Assembly (NCBI GenBank): GCA_015832175.1
Contig: WJXW01000008.1
Coordinates: 1,426,001-1,490,000, forward strand
DNA: 64,000 nucleotides
Reading direction: 5' to 3'
DNA from: Paraphaeosphaeria minitans
Lineage: Eukaryota > Ascomycota > Dothideomycetes > Pleosporales > Didymosphaeriaceae
The position numbers and the translations under genes were made by a program. This document shows positions 1 to 12,154 of this stretch, one piece after another; the stretch's first letter is position 1; each line of letters opens with the position of its first letter. A model generated the notes under the pieces. The model made no database searches, was not told where the DNA came from, and worked only from the letters and a program-made list of their open reading frames with translations.

Positions 1-494
1 GCAGCACCACCCTCTGCTGCCGGATCCGGACTCTAGATGCTGTGAAGATGCTTGTGCGTCCTTGTCCGTTTGCCTTCCAGTCTCCCGACGCACCCACGCA
101 GTCAGATGCATCTTGCTAAACCTCCGGACAAACTTAGGCCAGGCTCTGTTGCATCTTTTCTGTGGCGCTACCTAACAGAGCGTGGAACACGACTTTCTAT
201 GAGCTTGCTAATGCTGCAGCATTCTTCTTCGAACAAAAGTAGCTACCGGCATTCATTCAGAGGTACGTGATCGCATACTAGTTCATTCGCATCTAGCGAG
301 TCATATTTTCTCGCAAGGACGCCAACCTCAGCCCGGGGTTCATACGGGATCAACTTGACCCCAGCAAAGTTCGCTCGTTCGTGTACCCAAAATGTACAAT
401 ATGCAGACAGACTAAAAGCAGCACAGTCAGTCAGCAGAACGACCCGCTAACATCTTCCAGCGCAATAACACCAGTGTCGCTACACCCCACCATA
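1..494. other. intergenic / 5' flank of the karyopherin gene
   Basis: No convincing gene is visible here. The short open frames lack recognisable domains and none joins the downstream gene in phase. The last part should hold the promoter and leader of the karyopherin gene. A CT/CA-rich stretch runs just before the start codon at 495. Confidence 0.4.
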
Positions 495-3400
495 ATGGCA
501 GCGCCGCAAGCGCAAGCGCTTCCGTTGGCTCTACCAGACATCGAAGCACTCGTCAAGACCCTATATGATCCTGGTCAAGCCACCAAAATCCCCCAGACCG
601 AAGCCACGCTTCGTGTGCTGCAGAGGTCCCCACAGGGTTGGGAGATTGGCGACGCCTTGCTGAACAGTGCCGACCCAAATGTTCAATTCTTCGGGGCGCT
701 AACACTTACTGTGAAAGTCAATGCAGATTCGTAAGTTATGAAGCCCTCAAAAGCTTTTCTATATTTTGTTGACTTGAATTAGCGCAGACTTGAATGAAGA
801 AGAATCGGCTCAGTTGCTTTCCAAGCTCATCGTACGTTTCAAAACAGCCACGGGTTGTCCCATGGCTAATTTCATAAGCATCATCTTGTCACGAATCCAA
901 GCTCCGCCACAGCGACACGGAAACTATGCTCGACGCTTGCTCAATATTTTACCAAGCCCATCTCGTCATGGGTAGAATGCATCCGAAGTCTGACACTCTC
1001 ATTCGCTTTACAACGGCCGGTTCTAGATGACACACTCGACGGTCATCCTTCGACCTGGGATGTGCTTCCTCCGCTGGCAGACAACCACCTCTTGACGTTA
1101 CTAGACTTCGCAATGAATGTCGCTGACGAGGCAAAGAAGTTGTCAAATCGCCCTGAGTGAGTTGTGTATGATGAGTTGTAAAGTACGCGACTGATTTGCC
1201 TCAGCCAACGACCCCATGAACGCCTGATCGCAAACGTTGAAAGCCTAGAAGTTCTATTGCAAGTTGCTTTCGGACGAGGCATCAAATATCTGTCAACACC
1301 GCCGGACGATCCTAACTATGAGCGGCTGCTACAAGCTGGGGAAAAGCTGTGTGTCGCATCATTCGAATGCTTTCTTGGCTGGATTTTTTACGCGCAATCC
1401 GAGTTCAAAGCTGTGCCTGAAAAGCTAATACACCTTCGCTCAATCACTGAACTGTCCTTTTCCTGCCTGGAGTATCACGTGGATGATGCTATGGAACATA
1501 TCGCGACCATACTCGAGGGCTATCCAAAATTCTTCGAAGAGGAACACCTGTACATGCTTTGGGGTTTGATAACGAGCCAATGGGGCCTTGAAATTCTCAA
1601 AAACCTTGATGCGGAGACTGTCTCGTTGGCAAGGATAATAGTCGCATACGGTTCTGAGCTGGTTGAAACGAAGAAACTTTACCAGGAGCCCGATAATGGT
1701 CATTGCCAGCAAGTTTCATGTAAGTCTGATGATATTCTAGCTCTATTATGAGTATAGCTGCTAATCAACCATCAGCGTTTCTTCATGAACTACTCAAATA
1801 TCCAGACCCAGTGGGCGTTGAGGATGAAGTGGCCCTGATTGCGTTGGACTTCTGGAGCACATACACATCCGCGATTGCCGAAGAGTCATTCCTTTACTCA
1901 GAGGGAGAGCACCCTCCGTGGTTTGTCGCCGCAAGGAGCCATGTCTTCCAGGCAATTTCTGAATTGCTGCAAAAGATCATCTATCCGCCTTCAGAGGTCA
2001 CCAAAACTTGGGATTCCGACGCTAAGAAAACTTTCAAGGTGTTTCGTATGGACGTTCGAGATATTACAATGGAGGCCTTCGAATTGTTACGGAACGAGTT
2101 GACCGAGCAATTTATTGACTTCTCGATACAGGCTCTGGAGGTAAAGCGTTGGCTCGAGCTTGAAGCAGGGCTCTTTTGTTTGATCTCAGTTGCTGACGCA
2201 GCAACTGCTGTTGACGACAAGCTCAGCCGAATATTTGAGCGGCCGCTTTTCAATACGATTTCCGATAACACCGGCATCCCTGCTGTGACAAGGAGGACGG
2301 CAGTCGACCTTGTCGCAGCCTTCAACCATTTCTTCATGCGCAATCCGCACTTCTTGCCGCAAGTTCTGCCGTTCTTGCTTGGTGCTTTGGCGCAGCCGTC
2401 GCTCGCCCAAGGTGCTGCGAAATCCTTTGCTTCGCTATGTTCAGAATGCAGGAGGACGCTGACCGGCGAGCTTCCTTCTTTCTTCCAAATGTATGACCAG
2501 TTTCTTACCTATGCGACTGCGGAAGAGTCTACCAAGAGCAAAGTTCTGGAGGGCATAGCGGCAATTGTGCAAGCGGAATCATCTGAGGAGAAGCAACTGG
2601 CTGGTCTACAAGATTTGTTCCAGTATGTCGCGCACGACGCGATGCAAGCTCTGAACCTCACCAAAGATGGTAACGATTCCGAGCAAGGGCTAGTGCTTGC
2701 CTTGACCGCTTTGAAGTGTCTCTCTTGTATCGGAAAGGCGCTACAGGCACCGGATGACGGCGTTGTCGACTTGGATGAAGTCGCTAATGGATCGACATTT
2801 TGGACACGTGGTCCTGGAAAGGACATACAAACCCAGATCCTCAATTTCATCACCTATCTTACCCAGGTGTTCCCCGCCAACGACGAGATCATTGAATCGG
2901 CTTGCAATAGTCTGCGTGCTGGTTTCAAAGAAGTGGGACCAGGACCTTTCGTATTACCCGCAGCGGCCGCTGTCGACTACATCACAAGAACTACGATACA
3001 GACGCCTCGGTTGACGTATGTATTGGAGACAGCCTGCTGCTGGGTCTCCTGCCATAAAGGATCAAGTGATTTCGAACCGCAATCACAGCGCCTTCTCCAT
3101 TACGATTTAGGGATCATGCAAGCGTTACAACATCCAAGAAACGAACCAGAAGTGTCCGTTGGGTGCATTGAACTCATTCAGAGCTTCATCAAGCAGAACG
3201 CTTCCATTTTGAAGCATGAACATCCGGACGTGTTGAAAGGCACTTTCGATTTTTCAGTTGAATGTATCAAGTCGCCAGAAGTCTTGCCGAAGAGAGCCGC
3301 GGCCTCTCTGTGGCGGGACATAATCGAGAAGACCGCCAGTAGTGGCAGTCCAGACCAAGCGATGTGTCAAGAAATTGTTGGTCACTTCGGCCAAGCGGTC

Positions 3401-3777
3401 ACTTCCGCCTTGATCGCGAACATAAGCGGAGAGGTCGATGCTTCTAGCCTGGAACACATTGTCATCCCGCTTCGGAAACTCATTCAGAACGATCGTCATT
3501 CTAAAGTGTACATAAGCTCTGCTCTATCAGAGCAACCACTTTTGCAGAGGGTGCAGGGTGAAGAAGCAGTACAAGATATGATCAGAAAGTTCATTGAGAG
3601 TTTGATGAGGTATGTTTAGTGCGCATTGTATTAACAGTGAGCTGATATATATGCAGGAATGCAAAAAACTCGACTGCATTTAAGGAAGCGGTCAAGACAT
3701 TCTGGCAGGGCTGCAAACAGCTTCAAATGCAGCTCGCGCCGCAGACGATGCACCCGGGACATCATTTCAACTATTAA
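495..3777 (+). CDS. importin-beta family karyopherin (importin-13/Kap122-like)
   Basis: Nuclear transport receptor that would carry cargo through nuclear pores under Ran control. Six exons fit in phase: 495-730, 783-831, 879-1156, 1205-1719, 1776-3609 and 3657-3777, giving 1010 aa, the usual size for a full beta-karyopherin. The N-terminus shows the importin-N pattern: a helix pair with FFGALTLTVKV, then a segment reading HHLVTNPSSATATRKLCSTL. This is followed by YFTKPISSWVECIRSL, the early HEAT repeats typical of the importin-13/Kap122/transportin-SR group. The rest is all-helical HEAT-like sequence to the end. The start at 495 is chosen because the conserved region begins right after it; an upstream in-frame ATG at 381 is less likely. 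It lies tail to tail with the FUN14 gene, 46 bp away. Assignment to the importin-13 branch rather than transportin-3/Mtr10 is inferred from the N-terminal motif and is not certain. Confidence 0.9.
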
Positions 3778-3823
3778 TACAATCCACGAGCCTGGCCGAT
3801 ATCAGTAGCCTCCACTGAACATC

Positions 3824-4442
3824 TCAAAATTCTGCGAACGCGGCCAGCGCAAATGTTGCGCCAAAGGAGAGCTTGAAAGCAGCGTTATCCTGGATCATGG
3901 ACCGTACATTCGTCTCTTTGAGTCTTCGCTGCAAGAAGGAGTACGGAACGAGATGAATACCGCGACTTTCGAGGAGCTGCGCAGATAATCAGCTTTTTCC
4001 CACGCCAAACACACATAGATCTGCATAGACGGCGGCGAAATGGCATGTAGCACGCTTCCAGCGGGCTTTCGACATAGCATGATATAAAATGGAATGGGAA
4101 ACGACGAGTCTTACGTACCTGGACACAGATAACACCCAGCCCTATCAAGATTGCTAGTGGTTTGCTAAACACGCTTACACCTAGGCCCGCAAGGACGCCC
4201 AGGATGCTGCCCATGCTTACTTGGCGGAGTGCTCGGGGATTCGGCGCGCCTGAGGTCTTGATCACTGGCGTTTGCGCTTCGCCAGCGTACCTGTTTTTGA
4301 AATCCGAGGTAATTATTGACAGAGGGTCAGGGCCGTCGCAGAGAACAGGTCGTCTCATGGTTTGTACTAGAAATGGTGCCGAGAGGATGAATGGAGTCGA
4401 CAGCACGAGGCCACGGCGAAGACCAGGCAGGAGGAAGACCAT
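3824..4442 (-). CDS. FUN14 domain protein
   Basis: Small mitochondrial outer-membrane protein of the FUN14 family, whose animal member FUNDC1 is a mitophagy receptor. Two exons on the minus strand, 4442-4119 and 3976-3824, with a 142-bp intron joined in phase 0, give 158 aa. The conserved core reads GSILGVLAGLGVSVFSKPLA, a glycine-rich membrane segment. After the intron comes LLESRGIHLVPYSFLQRRL, and the protein ends in a second hydrophobic segment, SFGATFALAAFAEF. The N-terminus is basic and hydrophobic, consistent with a mitochondrial signal or an extra membrane segment. A longer in-frame upstream extension exists to 4745, but it lacks family resemblance, so the start at 4442 is preferred. 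It is transcribed away from LAS21, and the two share a roughly 500-bp promoter region. Confidence 0.88.
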
Positions 4443-4949
4443 TGTGTTTGGATGACTGGGTGCCCCTGGAATTTTTTTGCTCCGACTGTACTTCTTCGGT
4501 CGCACGCTTGTCCTTCGTTGCAAGTACACAGCAAGCTCTGCTTGCAAGTCCTGGTGATGACTTCCGGTGAAAGACTGAGATCCAAGATAAGCGGGTAGGG
4601 AAGGATGAGCGCAAGAGATTCTTGCTGGGCTCAAGCTTGGTAGAGTGCGATAGCGTGTCAATGGCGAACAGAACATGGAGAAAGTCAACGTGCAAAGGCG
4701 GTGCGCAGATGTAAGCCGGGATGAGGTGCTATGTAGTGATGTCATTGGCTGTCCGAGCGCGACAAAACTAGACTGATTCTAGGTCTAGCGCTAGACCCTG
4801 ACACTGGACGCGACGTGCGGGCAAGTTGAGGACTCTGTGTCCCTATCTCGACTTCACGCTGCCTCAGAATGCCTTGAACAACTGGTCTTGTAATTCTAGC
4901 AAACTAATAATCTAGGACCGTCAAGCCTCTGCGCCCCGTAACCGCCGCA
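4443..4949. promoter_or_regulatory. shared divergent promoter region, FUN14 / LAS21
   Basis: This 507-bp stretch separates two divergently transcribed genes and must carry both leaders. Open frames on the minus strand here only extend the FUN14 frame upstream without family similarity. I see no well-defined TATA box or other named element. Confidence 0.4.
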
Positions 4950-7900
4950 ATGGCGCTCCGAACACTCCCACTCGCTGCCGCGAACCTTCTCATCCCTATT
5001 GCGATTATGATCTTCGCGACGGGCTTCTTCCCTTATAAGCCTTTCATGCCAGGGCTTGCCAGGTACGAGAAGCTAGGATGGAATGATGAGATTGGGTGGA
5101 AGGAGGGAAGCGTACCCGATGCTCCATTCGACAAGCTGGTGTTCATGGTCGTGGACGCGTTGCGGAGTGATTTCGTGTTCGGGGAAGAGAGTGGAATGAC
5201 TTTCGTGCAGGGGTACGACGCTCCGATGTCCTCAACCTGGGTTGGGGTATTTTCTTCCACCGTGCTAACATGCTGCAGACTTATCCGCGAAGGTACAGCC
5301 CTCCCCTTCACAGCGCACGCCGCCTCCCCGACCATCACCATGCCCAAGGTGAAAGCCATCACCACCGGCTCCATTCCCTCCTTTCTCGACGTTATCCTTA
5401 ACTTCGCCGAGTCGGACACAACCTCCACGCTCTCCACACAAGATACGTGGCTTGCACAGATGAAGGCAAAGGAAGGCGGAAAACTGGTCATGTACGGTGA
5501 TGATACGTGGTTGAAGCTTTTCCCCGGCTTCTTTGAGCGCGCGGATGGAACAAGCAGTTTCTTTGTTTCGGTCAGTAGATCTAGTCGAATAGGTCGGAGA
5601 ATAGGAATTGATCGTTGTGCTCTGCAGGATTTCACCGAGGTGGACAATAATGTGACGAGGCATGTGCCTGAAGAACTACTGAACAGTGATTGGAACGCAA
5701 TGATTATGCATTACCTGGGTCTCGACCACATTGGGCATAAGGCTGGTCCCAAAAGGTTGGTGTACGCGATCCTTGTGATGTGTACTGACTGACTTCCCGT
5801 AGCCCTAATATGATACCCAAGCAGAAGGAGATGGATGGTATTGTCAAAGACATCTACTCGGCCATTGAGAACGAGGATCACCTGTCTAAGACGCTCTTCA
5901 TCCTCTGCGGGGACCACGGTATGAACGAGGGCGGCAATCATGGTGGCAGCGCGGCTGGCGAGACTTCTCCAGCTCTAGTCTTTATGTCGCCTAAACTCAA
6001 GGACATCACTCAGCGCACGAACAAAGTGAGCCCAACGAAACCAAATGAAGGAGGCGGAGAGTTTGAGTACTACCGGATGGTCGAGCAGAGTGACATCGCA
6101 CCGACGCTCGCAGGCTTGTTGGGTTTTCCGGTTCCGAGGAACAATTTGGGTGTCTTCATCAAAGAGCTATTGAACTTCTGGCCGAGTCGTGAGTATAATA
6201 TGTCAGAGTATCTAACGAGAGTCTGACGATGTAGGGACTGATCGGATGCGTATACTGCTTCGAAATGCTAGGCAGATGAAGAGAATCGTGGAGGCTACGT
6301 ATCCGAGCTTGAACTATGAAGACGACTCGCGGGCTCTTGGCAATGAATGCGAACCACCATTGGTACGTCTGAGAGCGATCAGCAAGATAGATGCTGACTA
6401 CCACAGAGCGATGGACAGGAGCTGGCATGCAAATGGCGTGGTGTCGTAAGCATCCTGTCGGCATCTAGCAGACATATAACTGCAGATTTGAGGATAGACC
6501 AGCTCTACTGGGTACGGTTGCAGCACTACGGTATGATGATCTCTTACTGACACTATACAGTTCATGGACGCTGCGCAAGAGAAGATGTCAAGTGCAGCTT
6601 CCAACTACGACGTTCCACGTCTCATAACAGGCACTGCTATTGCATTTGACTCCGTACTCCTGACCTTATTCACCATTCCAGCTCTCCGGCCTTTCGCACC
6701 TTCTGGCATCGCCTACGCACTGACTCTCATCTTCTACAGCGTCCTGATGTTCGCTTCCTCGTATGTAGAGGAAGAGCACAACTTCTGGTACTGGGCCGCT
6801 TCCGGTTGGTTTTTCTACCTCTTTATCGCCGAGTCGCGTAAGGAGTGGCAGTTAAAGTTCATCTTCCATCCAGCTATCATGCTCCTCATCACCCACCGCA
6901 TCATACGTAGGTGGAATCAGACTGGACAAAAGTATGCTGGCGCGGACGATATCGTGCACAGCGGTATCTTCCACGGGGTTTCATCATTCATATTATGGGC
7001 GCTGGTCGGCGCCACATACATGGACATCACCATAAGGGTTTCCAGACATATCGCGCGCTCCATCGTAGTCTTTGACAAAAACAGTAACAGTGAAGACCCG
7101 CAAGCCGTCGATGCGAACCGCTTCTTGGGGATAATTGCTGTGCTGCCGCTGGGCGCTACTGCATTTATTTTCAAGCTTGCATTCACTGCGAGGGATGCCC
7201 CGGAACTTACACATGGGATCAATCAAGGTCTTATCCAGTGGGTCGAGGACCTCAACCTTGTGGATGTGGCAAGGATGGTGTTCGCGGGAACGGCACTGAG
7301 CGCAGTGTGGATCGCCATATCAGAATGGAAGCGGAAAAGAGACCGACGCGGCGAAGGTAGCGGCGGTGCGCAATCCCCCAAACCTCTTACGAACCATGCT
7401 CACTCCTTCCCAGATCTCGCAATCGCCCTCTTCGACCTCCTCTCCCTGTTCCTTATCACGCAGACCAAAGCCCAAAACATCCCGCTCTACCTCCTCTTCC
7501 GCTTCCAATTCTTCTTCCTGTGTAAGCTACACCATCCATGTTCCCTCTAGTTCACTCTAACAAGATGAAGCCCTCCTCGACCTCACCCCAACAGCAATAA
7601 CAACCACCACCCTCCTCCTCACCCAAACCTCCTTCTTTGCCCTAGGCAACTCCAACGCCATCTCCTCAATCGATCTCTCAAATGCATACAACGGCGTCTC
7701 GAGCTATAACGTCCTCGCCGTCGGCGCTCTCCTCTTCCTCTCAAACTGGGCCGGACCCCTCTACTTCACTGCCGCATCCTCGCTGATGCTCTCCGCTCTG
7801 GGCCGCCCCCGGCGCAACATCGCAATGGACGAAGTCGACAGCCGCGACTGGGTGCAGAAAGAGCGGGAGCATCTGGAGAGAATGGCTAAGAGTGAGGAAG

Positions 7901-8139
7901 AGGGGAGAGATAGGAGAAAGAGTGGGGAGGCGTGGGGAAGACATGTGGGTTTGGCGACGCTGTGGGTGGGTGTTGCGACGGGGAGCGTGATGGTGGCGTG
8001 TACAGTGCTGAGAACGCATCTTTTTATCTGGACGGTGTTTAGTCCGAAGTATCTTTATGCGATGGCGTGGGGGATTTTGTTTCACTTTGGGGGCACGCTG
8101 GGGTTGGGGTCGTTGGTTTGGGGGGCGGGGAGGTGGTAG
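4950..8139 (+). CDS. LAS21: GPI ethanolamine phosphate transferase 2 (LAS21/GPI7/PIG-G)
   Basis: ER membrane enzyme that adds ethanolamine phosphate to the second mannose of the GPI anchor. Eight exons fit in phase: 4950-5212, 5279-5570, 5628-5755, 5803-6188, 6235-6362, 6407-6511, 6561-7521 and 7565-8139, giving 945 aa. An N-terminal membrane anchor (about residues 8-28) is followed by the alkaline-phosphatase-like catalytic domain. Visible motifs are FMVVDALRSDF (metal-binding Asp near residue 69), SPTITMP (nucleophile threonine region, about 104-110), a Leu-Asp-His-Ile-Gly-His motif and CGDHGMNEGGNHGG. The C-terminal half is a series of hydrophobic segments as in the family, including the late SSYNVLAVGALLFLSNWAGP. 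The exon at 6407-6511 is the least certain: I read through an apparent GTAAGC at 6446 because splicing there breaks the frame. The FMDAAQEKMSSAASNYD segment that follows matches the family. Confidence 0.92.
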
Positions 8140-9313
8140 GGGTTTGGTGGGTAAGATCAAGGCCTGAGGTGTAAGGACAGGAAGTTTAGTAAAAACCATG
8201 CCGGGTGAATAGTGTCAAAAAGAGCAAAGACGGATTGTTCAAGAATCTCGCTTGCAATGGGTTTATTTTATTTATGTCTAGGTGCGGCACGGTGAATGCA
8301 ACTTTATCCCGAGACTCCAAACAATCACCACAACCATAGCAAACAGACTTATTAAGAATACGCCATATGAACAAATTGAAAAATTATCCTCAGGCTCGAC
8401 AGTTCAAGCTCACATGTTGAACCAGGCGTCAGAAGAGAACGTTGCCATGTTACGGAAGCAGCAAATATCATCGCAACGATGATTGGCGTCGCCCAATGAG
8501 CTAGGATGTGATGCAAGACGACGCTGCATCTTCCCAACTTCAAGCCTAACATACGTCGACGAGAAGAGAAGGATTGCACCCTGGCGCGGTATACAGCCAC
8601 GGGTATTTGATCCAGGTTTACTGAACTTGGTCTTGATGCATGCCTGGGTGCCTCTTTATTCGTGATTTCGACATCTTAATGTGCGAATCGCATTGCAGAT
8701 TCGTGGCTTATGGTACCTAGGTAGTAAGCACCGTGTCACAAGATTGAGTGGAGCGGTGCGCGCGGGGCACACCCAACAACTGCTGAATCCCTTGAACGAT
8801 AACGTAACGTGAGCCGAGGTAGGGTAGATTGTCGTCCAGCCCAAGTCCGATCGCTGTAATACCTTCTCTTAGTCACATCGACGTTCTCTCTATATTGTCG
8901 CTGCATGAGCGATTATTGCGTCGGCCATCGTGCGTAACAAGAGGATATCACCCGCTGATCATTGCCGATCTCTGTGTGTGCTACGGTGATTCGCCAAACT
9001 GTACAAACGGTCTTCACCCAATATTGCTCAGGTGATGGCTGACTGCATGTGGCTACCCAGAGTTGGAAGGAAGGATTCTTGAGGGTCTCATGTTTTCTTA
9101 TTGAAATTGTATGTTCTTGCCAATCCAATCCAATCCAACCTACGTCTCGTTCAACGCACTGAACAAGGCCAGGCGCCGGACAAGGTTACATCAAAGTCTT
9201 CTCCTCGTCAAGTTAGATCATCAGCTATACGCTGTTTTGCACACGAAAAAAATTCAGAAGAACAGGACTTGACCAGGTCAAAGTAACGATAATTCCCTGG
9301 GAACTCAGAAGAG
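8140..9313. other. intergenic, no gene recognised
   Basis: About 1.2 kb between LAS21 and the transporter. The open frames are short, overlap on both strands and show no domain. A near-perfect direct repeat of the short word ccaat (ccaatccaatccaatccaa) occurs about 200 bp upstream of the transporter start, which might bind a CCAAT factor. That is inference only. Confidence 0.4.
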
Positions 9314-10606
9314 ATGGCTTCTCCCTCCATGAATCCCACGGAACGCGATACAATTACCAATCAGCCCGAACCTCCGGATCAACCTCCAGAATCCGCTTCC
9401 ATTCAAGATGGTGGTTACGGTTGGATCGTCGTCTTCGCCTGCTTCGTCCAGACATTCTGGGTGAATGCTTGGACGGGCTCGTGGGGCATTCTACAAGCGG
9501 CCTTGCTCGCGCAGAGCGCCATGCGTGAGGTTCCGGCAAGTACGTTGTCTTTTGTAGGGTCAGTGGGCTTGTCATTGACTGTAGCCCTTGGGCTGGCCTG
9601 TGTCTGGCTGGCTGGCGTTATCGGAGCCCGATGGAGCACCTTACTCGGCATCTTGTTGTTTAGCGCCAGCACGCTCGTCGGCAGCTTCACTGTTCGAAAT
9701 ATCGGCGGACTCTTCGCCTCTGGTACTCTCTACGGTATAGGCGCAAGCCTCATGTACACCAGTTCAAACAGCTTGCCGGTCCAGTGGTTCCACAAAAAGC
9801 TCGGAACAGCCAACGGGCTTGTCAAGCTCGGAGGTGGTATCGGCGCCACCGTCATGGCTCTCATTGTGCAACTGCTCATTGACAAAGTCGGAGTCGCATG
9901 GACCTTCCGTGTTTTGGCTTTGGCTTCTCTGGCGAGCGGGGTTCCGGCCGCGCTGCTGATCAAGGAAAAAGAGCGGTCGTCCCCCTACATAAACCCGTCG
10001 CTCTTTCGGGACTTGACATTCTGCCTTCTATTCGTCGCCGGTTTCGTGGGAATATTCGCTCTCTATATCCCGTCCTTCTTCCTACCAACGGTTGCGACTT
10101 CGATCGGCTTGTCCCCCTCCACTGCTGCCGCAGTTATGGCCTGTTACAATGCCTGCATGGCCGTGGGCCGTCTCAGCTCCGGCATTGCTTGTGACAATCT
10201 CGGCCCGACCAACATGCTGCTTGCGACCATGGCCCTCAACGCCATCACCATGTTGGCTATCTGGTCTGTGGCCTCCACTTTCGCGGTGCTCACCGTCTTC
10301 GCTGCTCTGAACGGAATTGCCAACGGAGCCTTCTTTGTCACAATGCCCACAGCCATCGGGAAGCTCCTAGGCCCGGTCGCTGCACCCGCTGGAATTGGCA
10401 TGGCAGTCACCGGGTGGACCGTCGGCGATCTGTTAGGAAATCCGATAGCGGGCTTCTTAATTGCGGCCACACACGCTGACCGGGGAAGCTCCATTGTTCC
10501 GTACCGACCAGCAATCTTCTACGCGGGCGGGACAGCGGCTGTATCAACAGCTCTTGTTCTACTGGCGCGTCTAAAGATGGACGCTAACATGATAAAAAAG
10601 CTATAG
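9314..10606 (+). CDS. MFS transporter, monocarboxylate-transporter (MCT/Mch) type
   Basis: Plasma-membrane major facilitator of the monocarboxylate porter family, a group in fungi that includes Mch-type riboflavin and organic-acid carriers. It is a single exon of 430 aa with a hydrophilic N-terminal tail of about 32 residues. The family signature DGGYGWIVVFACF at the start of the first membrane helix follows, and about 12 hydrophobic segments run to the C-terminus. Conserved small-residue stretches such as GTANGLVKLGGGIGAT, and the MFS loop-like AVGRLSSG after helix 8, fit the family. The substrate cannot be read from sequence. It converges on the 2OG oxygenase gene 271 bp downstream, so the pair could act on one small molecule, although convergent orientation gives no proof of co-regulation. 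Confidence 0.88.
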   Translation: MASPSMNPTERDTITNQPEPPDQPPESASIQDGGYGWIVVFACFVQTFWVNAWTGSWGILQAALLAQSAMREVPASTLSFVGSVGLSLTVALGLACVWLAGVIGARWSTLLGILLFSASTLVGSFTVRNIGGLFASGTLYGIGASLMYTSSNSLPVQWFHKKLGTANGLVKLGGGIGATVMALIVQLLIDKVGVAWTFRVLALASLASGVPAALLIKEKERSSPYINPSLFRDLTFCLLFVAGFVGIFALYIPSFFLPTVATSIGLSPSTAAAVMACYNACMAVGRLSSGIACDNLGPTNMLLATMALNAITMLAIWSVASTFAVLTVFAALNGIANGAFFVTMPTAIGKLLGPVAAPAGIGMAVTGWTVGDLLGNPIAGFLIAATHADRGSSIVPYRPAIFYAGGTAAVSTALVLLARLKMDANMIKKL

Positions 10607-10877
10607 GCTTCACCTTTGGTTCATAGTGAGCTTGGAAGTCTTCACCTACTGGTACATAGCTTGAATTGATTTACACATACTTGGACGGCATGGGACCATG
10701 GGTGATTGATCAAGCATCATACTGGGGACAGAAACATACTCAACATGCACGCAGTTCGACATGAAGACATTTAAATAAGCAGCTATCTCATAGGCTCAAT
10801 GATCGACTCAATTTTTCATTCATATCAACAAGCGCTGTAGCGACAGACTGCCTCTCTTTCGGGTGCTACTGTTTCTC

Positions 10878-12154
10878 TCAAGCTGAGACCACGGTGGCTT
10901 TGGGCCTGGCATCATATAGCTGGCCAACCCGCTTGTTATGCAGTTCCAGAGCAGTCAGGTTAGGAAATCGCTGCGGCGTCTCGGAGGTGATGAACTGGGG
11001 CATGGGCCCGATGTCGGCATGGCGGTCAGCTTTGGCGAAGAGGGCGATGGTGAATCGCTCGGGCATCATGCCTTCCTCCCTGTGTTTGAGAGACACAGGT
11101 GCTACGACATGGTGGACGGCTGCTTTCAGGTGGCCATTGGTCTTGTGCACGAGCGTATCTCCAATGTAGACACCGACCTCGGTAGGGTCGCCGGTGGGTG
11201 TAACGGGCAGCCAACCGCCGGAAGCGCGATTTTCGATCTCGAGTCCGCCCGTGGCGTCCTGGAAGAGCAGTGTGATGAAACCGAAGTCGGTGTGCGGATG
11301 GCAGCGCTTGACCTTGCCGGTTTTGAGCTCCTCCACCGCCAGTGGTGGGTAGTGCTGAATGCGCAGTTCATCGACGCGCGACTCCATGCACGATGTGAAT
11401 GTGCCTGCAGGCACGTTCAGACCCATCTCAATGGCTGTCAAGATATCACGGGCCAGCTTCATGCAGTCTGGAAGGAAAGCACCCTCCATCCAGTCGCGAA
11501 ATCCGGGAATGCTTGCCTCAGACGGCCATGGCGTTGGATACTCGTCACCTTTGCGGGTGTAGTCAAAGTGCTCCTATTGTTGGAGGTGTGTGGTCAGCGT
11601 TTCCAGTTCCCTCGTGGATCGACCTGCGTAGTGACTTTTATCAAAGGTAAAGGGGAGGCTTGCTAACCTTGGCATCCACGAGTTCTTGGTCTACGTCGTC
11701 ATCCTCACAGATTTGGAACTCGCCCTTTTGGTCCCTCTTGTTAACCTTGGAAGTTGCCTCGGAGCCAACATAGCTAAAACCTCGCTGTGGATTGGCATCC
11801 CGGACGTTGGCAATGGCAGCTTTCTCTGCCTCGGGAAGCTTGAAAAACTTGTCACTCTGTCCTCACCTGTCAGCCTGGTTCGAATCATCCGTCTGCAATT
11901 GCCAACGTTATGAAGTTCTACATCACCTGTTCGTAAGTTTTCTTAATACCTGTGAGCAACGACACGTCAGCCATGAACGCATCACTTCAACTAGTGGTGA
12001 CAGATATTGACGTACTCTCTCCAGTAATTCCATGGGATACCAGGCGTGTAGCACCATGCTTCTTGAACTCCTCAGTGATGCGATCGGCGAGCACCCTACG
12101 CTCCTGCTCTGTACCGTTACGGAAAGCAGAGAAGTCGATGGCAGGAATAGACAT
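10878..12154 (-). CDS. 2-oxoglutarate/Fe(II)-dependent oxygenase, isopenicillin-N-synthase-like
   Basis: Non-haem iron oxygenase of the DIOX_N/2OG-FeII_Oxy family, which hydroxylates, desaturates or demethylates small molecules. Four exons on the minus strand, 12154-12016, 11949-11927 (only 23 bp), 11856-11668 and 11573-10878, join in phase to 348 aa. The N-terminal DIOX_N pattern is present: PAIDFSAF, then a segment with SHGI, then SDKFFKLPEAEK and a Gly-Phe-Ser-Tyr motif. The iron ligands are HTD within CHPHTDFGFITLLFQD and a distal His in LKAAVHHVV. The 2-oxoglutarate Arg is in ERFTIALF. All catalytic residues are present, so the enzyme should be active. A TTG-initiated extension upstream was rejected in favour of the ATG at 12154. 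The substrate is unknown; similar fungal proteins occur in gibberellin, flavonoid-like and amino-acid pathways. Confidence 0.87.

Noticed and set aside
381..494. Upstream in-frame ATG extending the karyopherin by 38 codons
   Set aside because: The added residues are Ser/Thr/Gln-rich without family similarity; the conserved N-terminus starts at 495.
11875..11890. B-box-like GGTTCGAATCA inside the 2OG oxygenase gene
   Set aside because: It lies in an intron region with no matching A box or cloverleaf, so it is not a tRNA gene.
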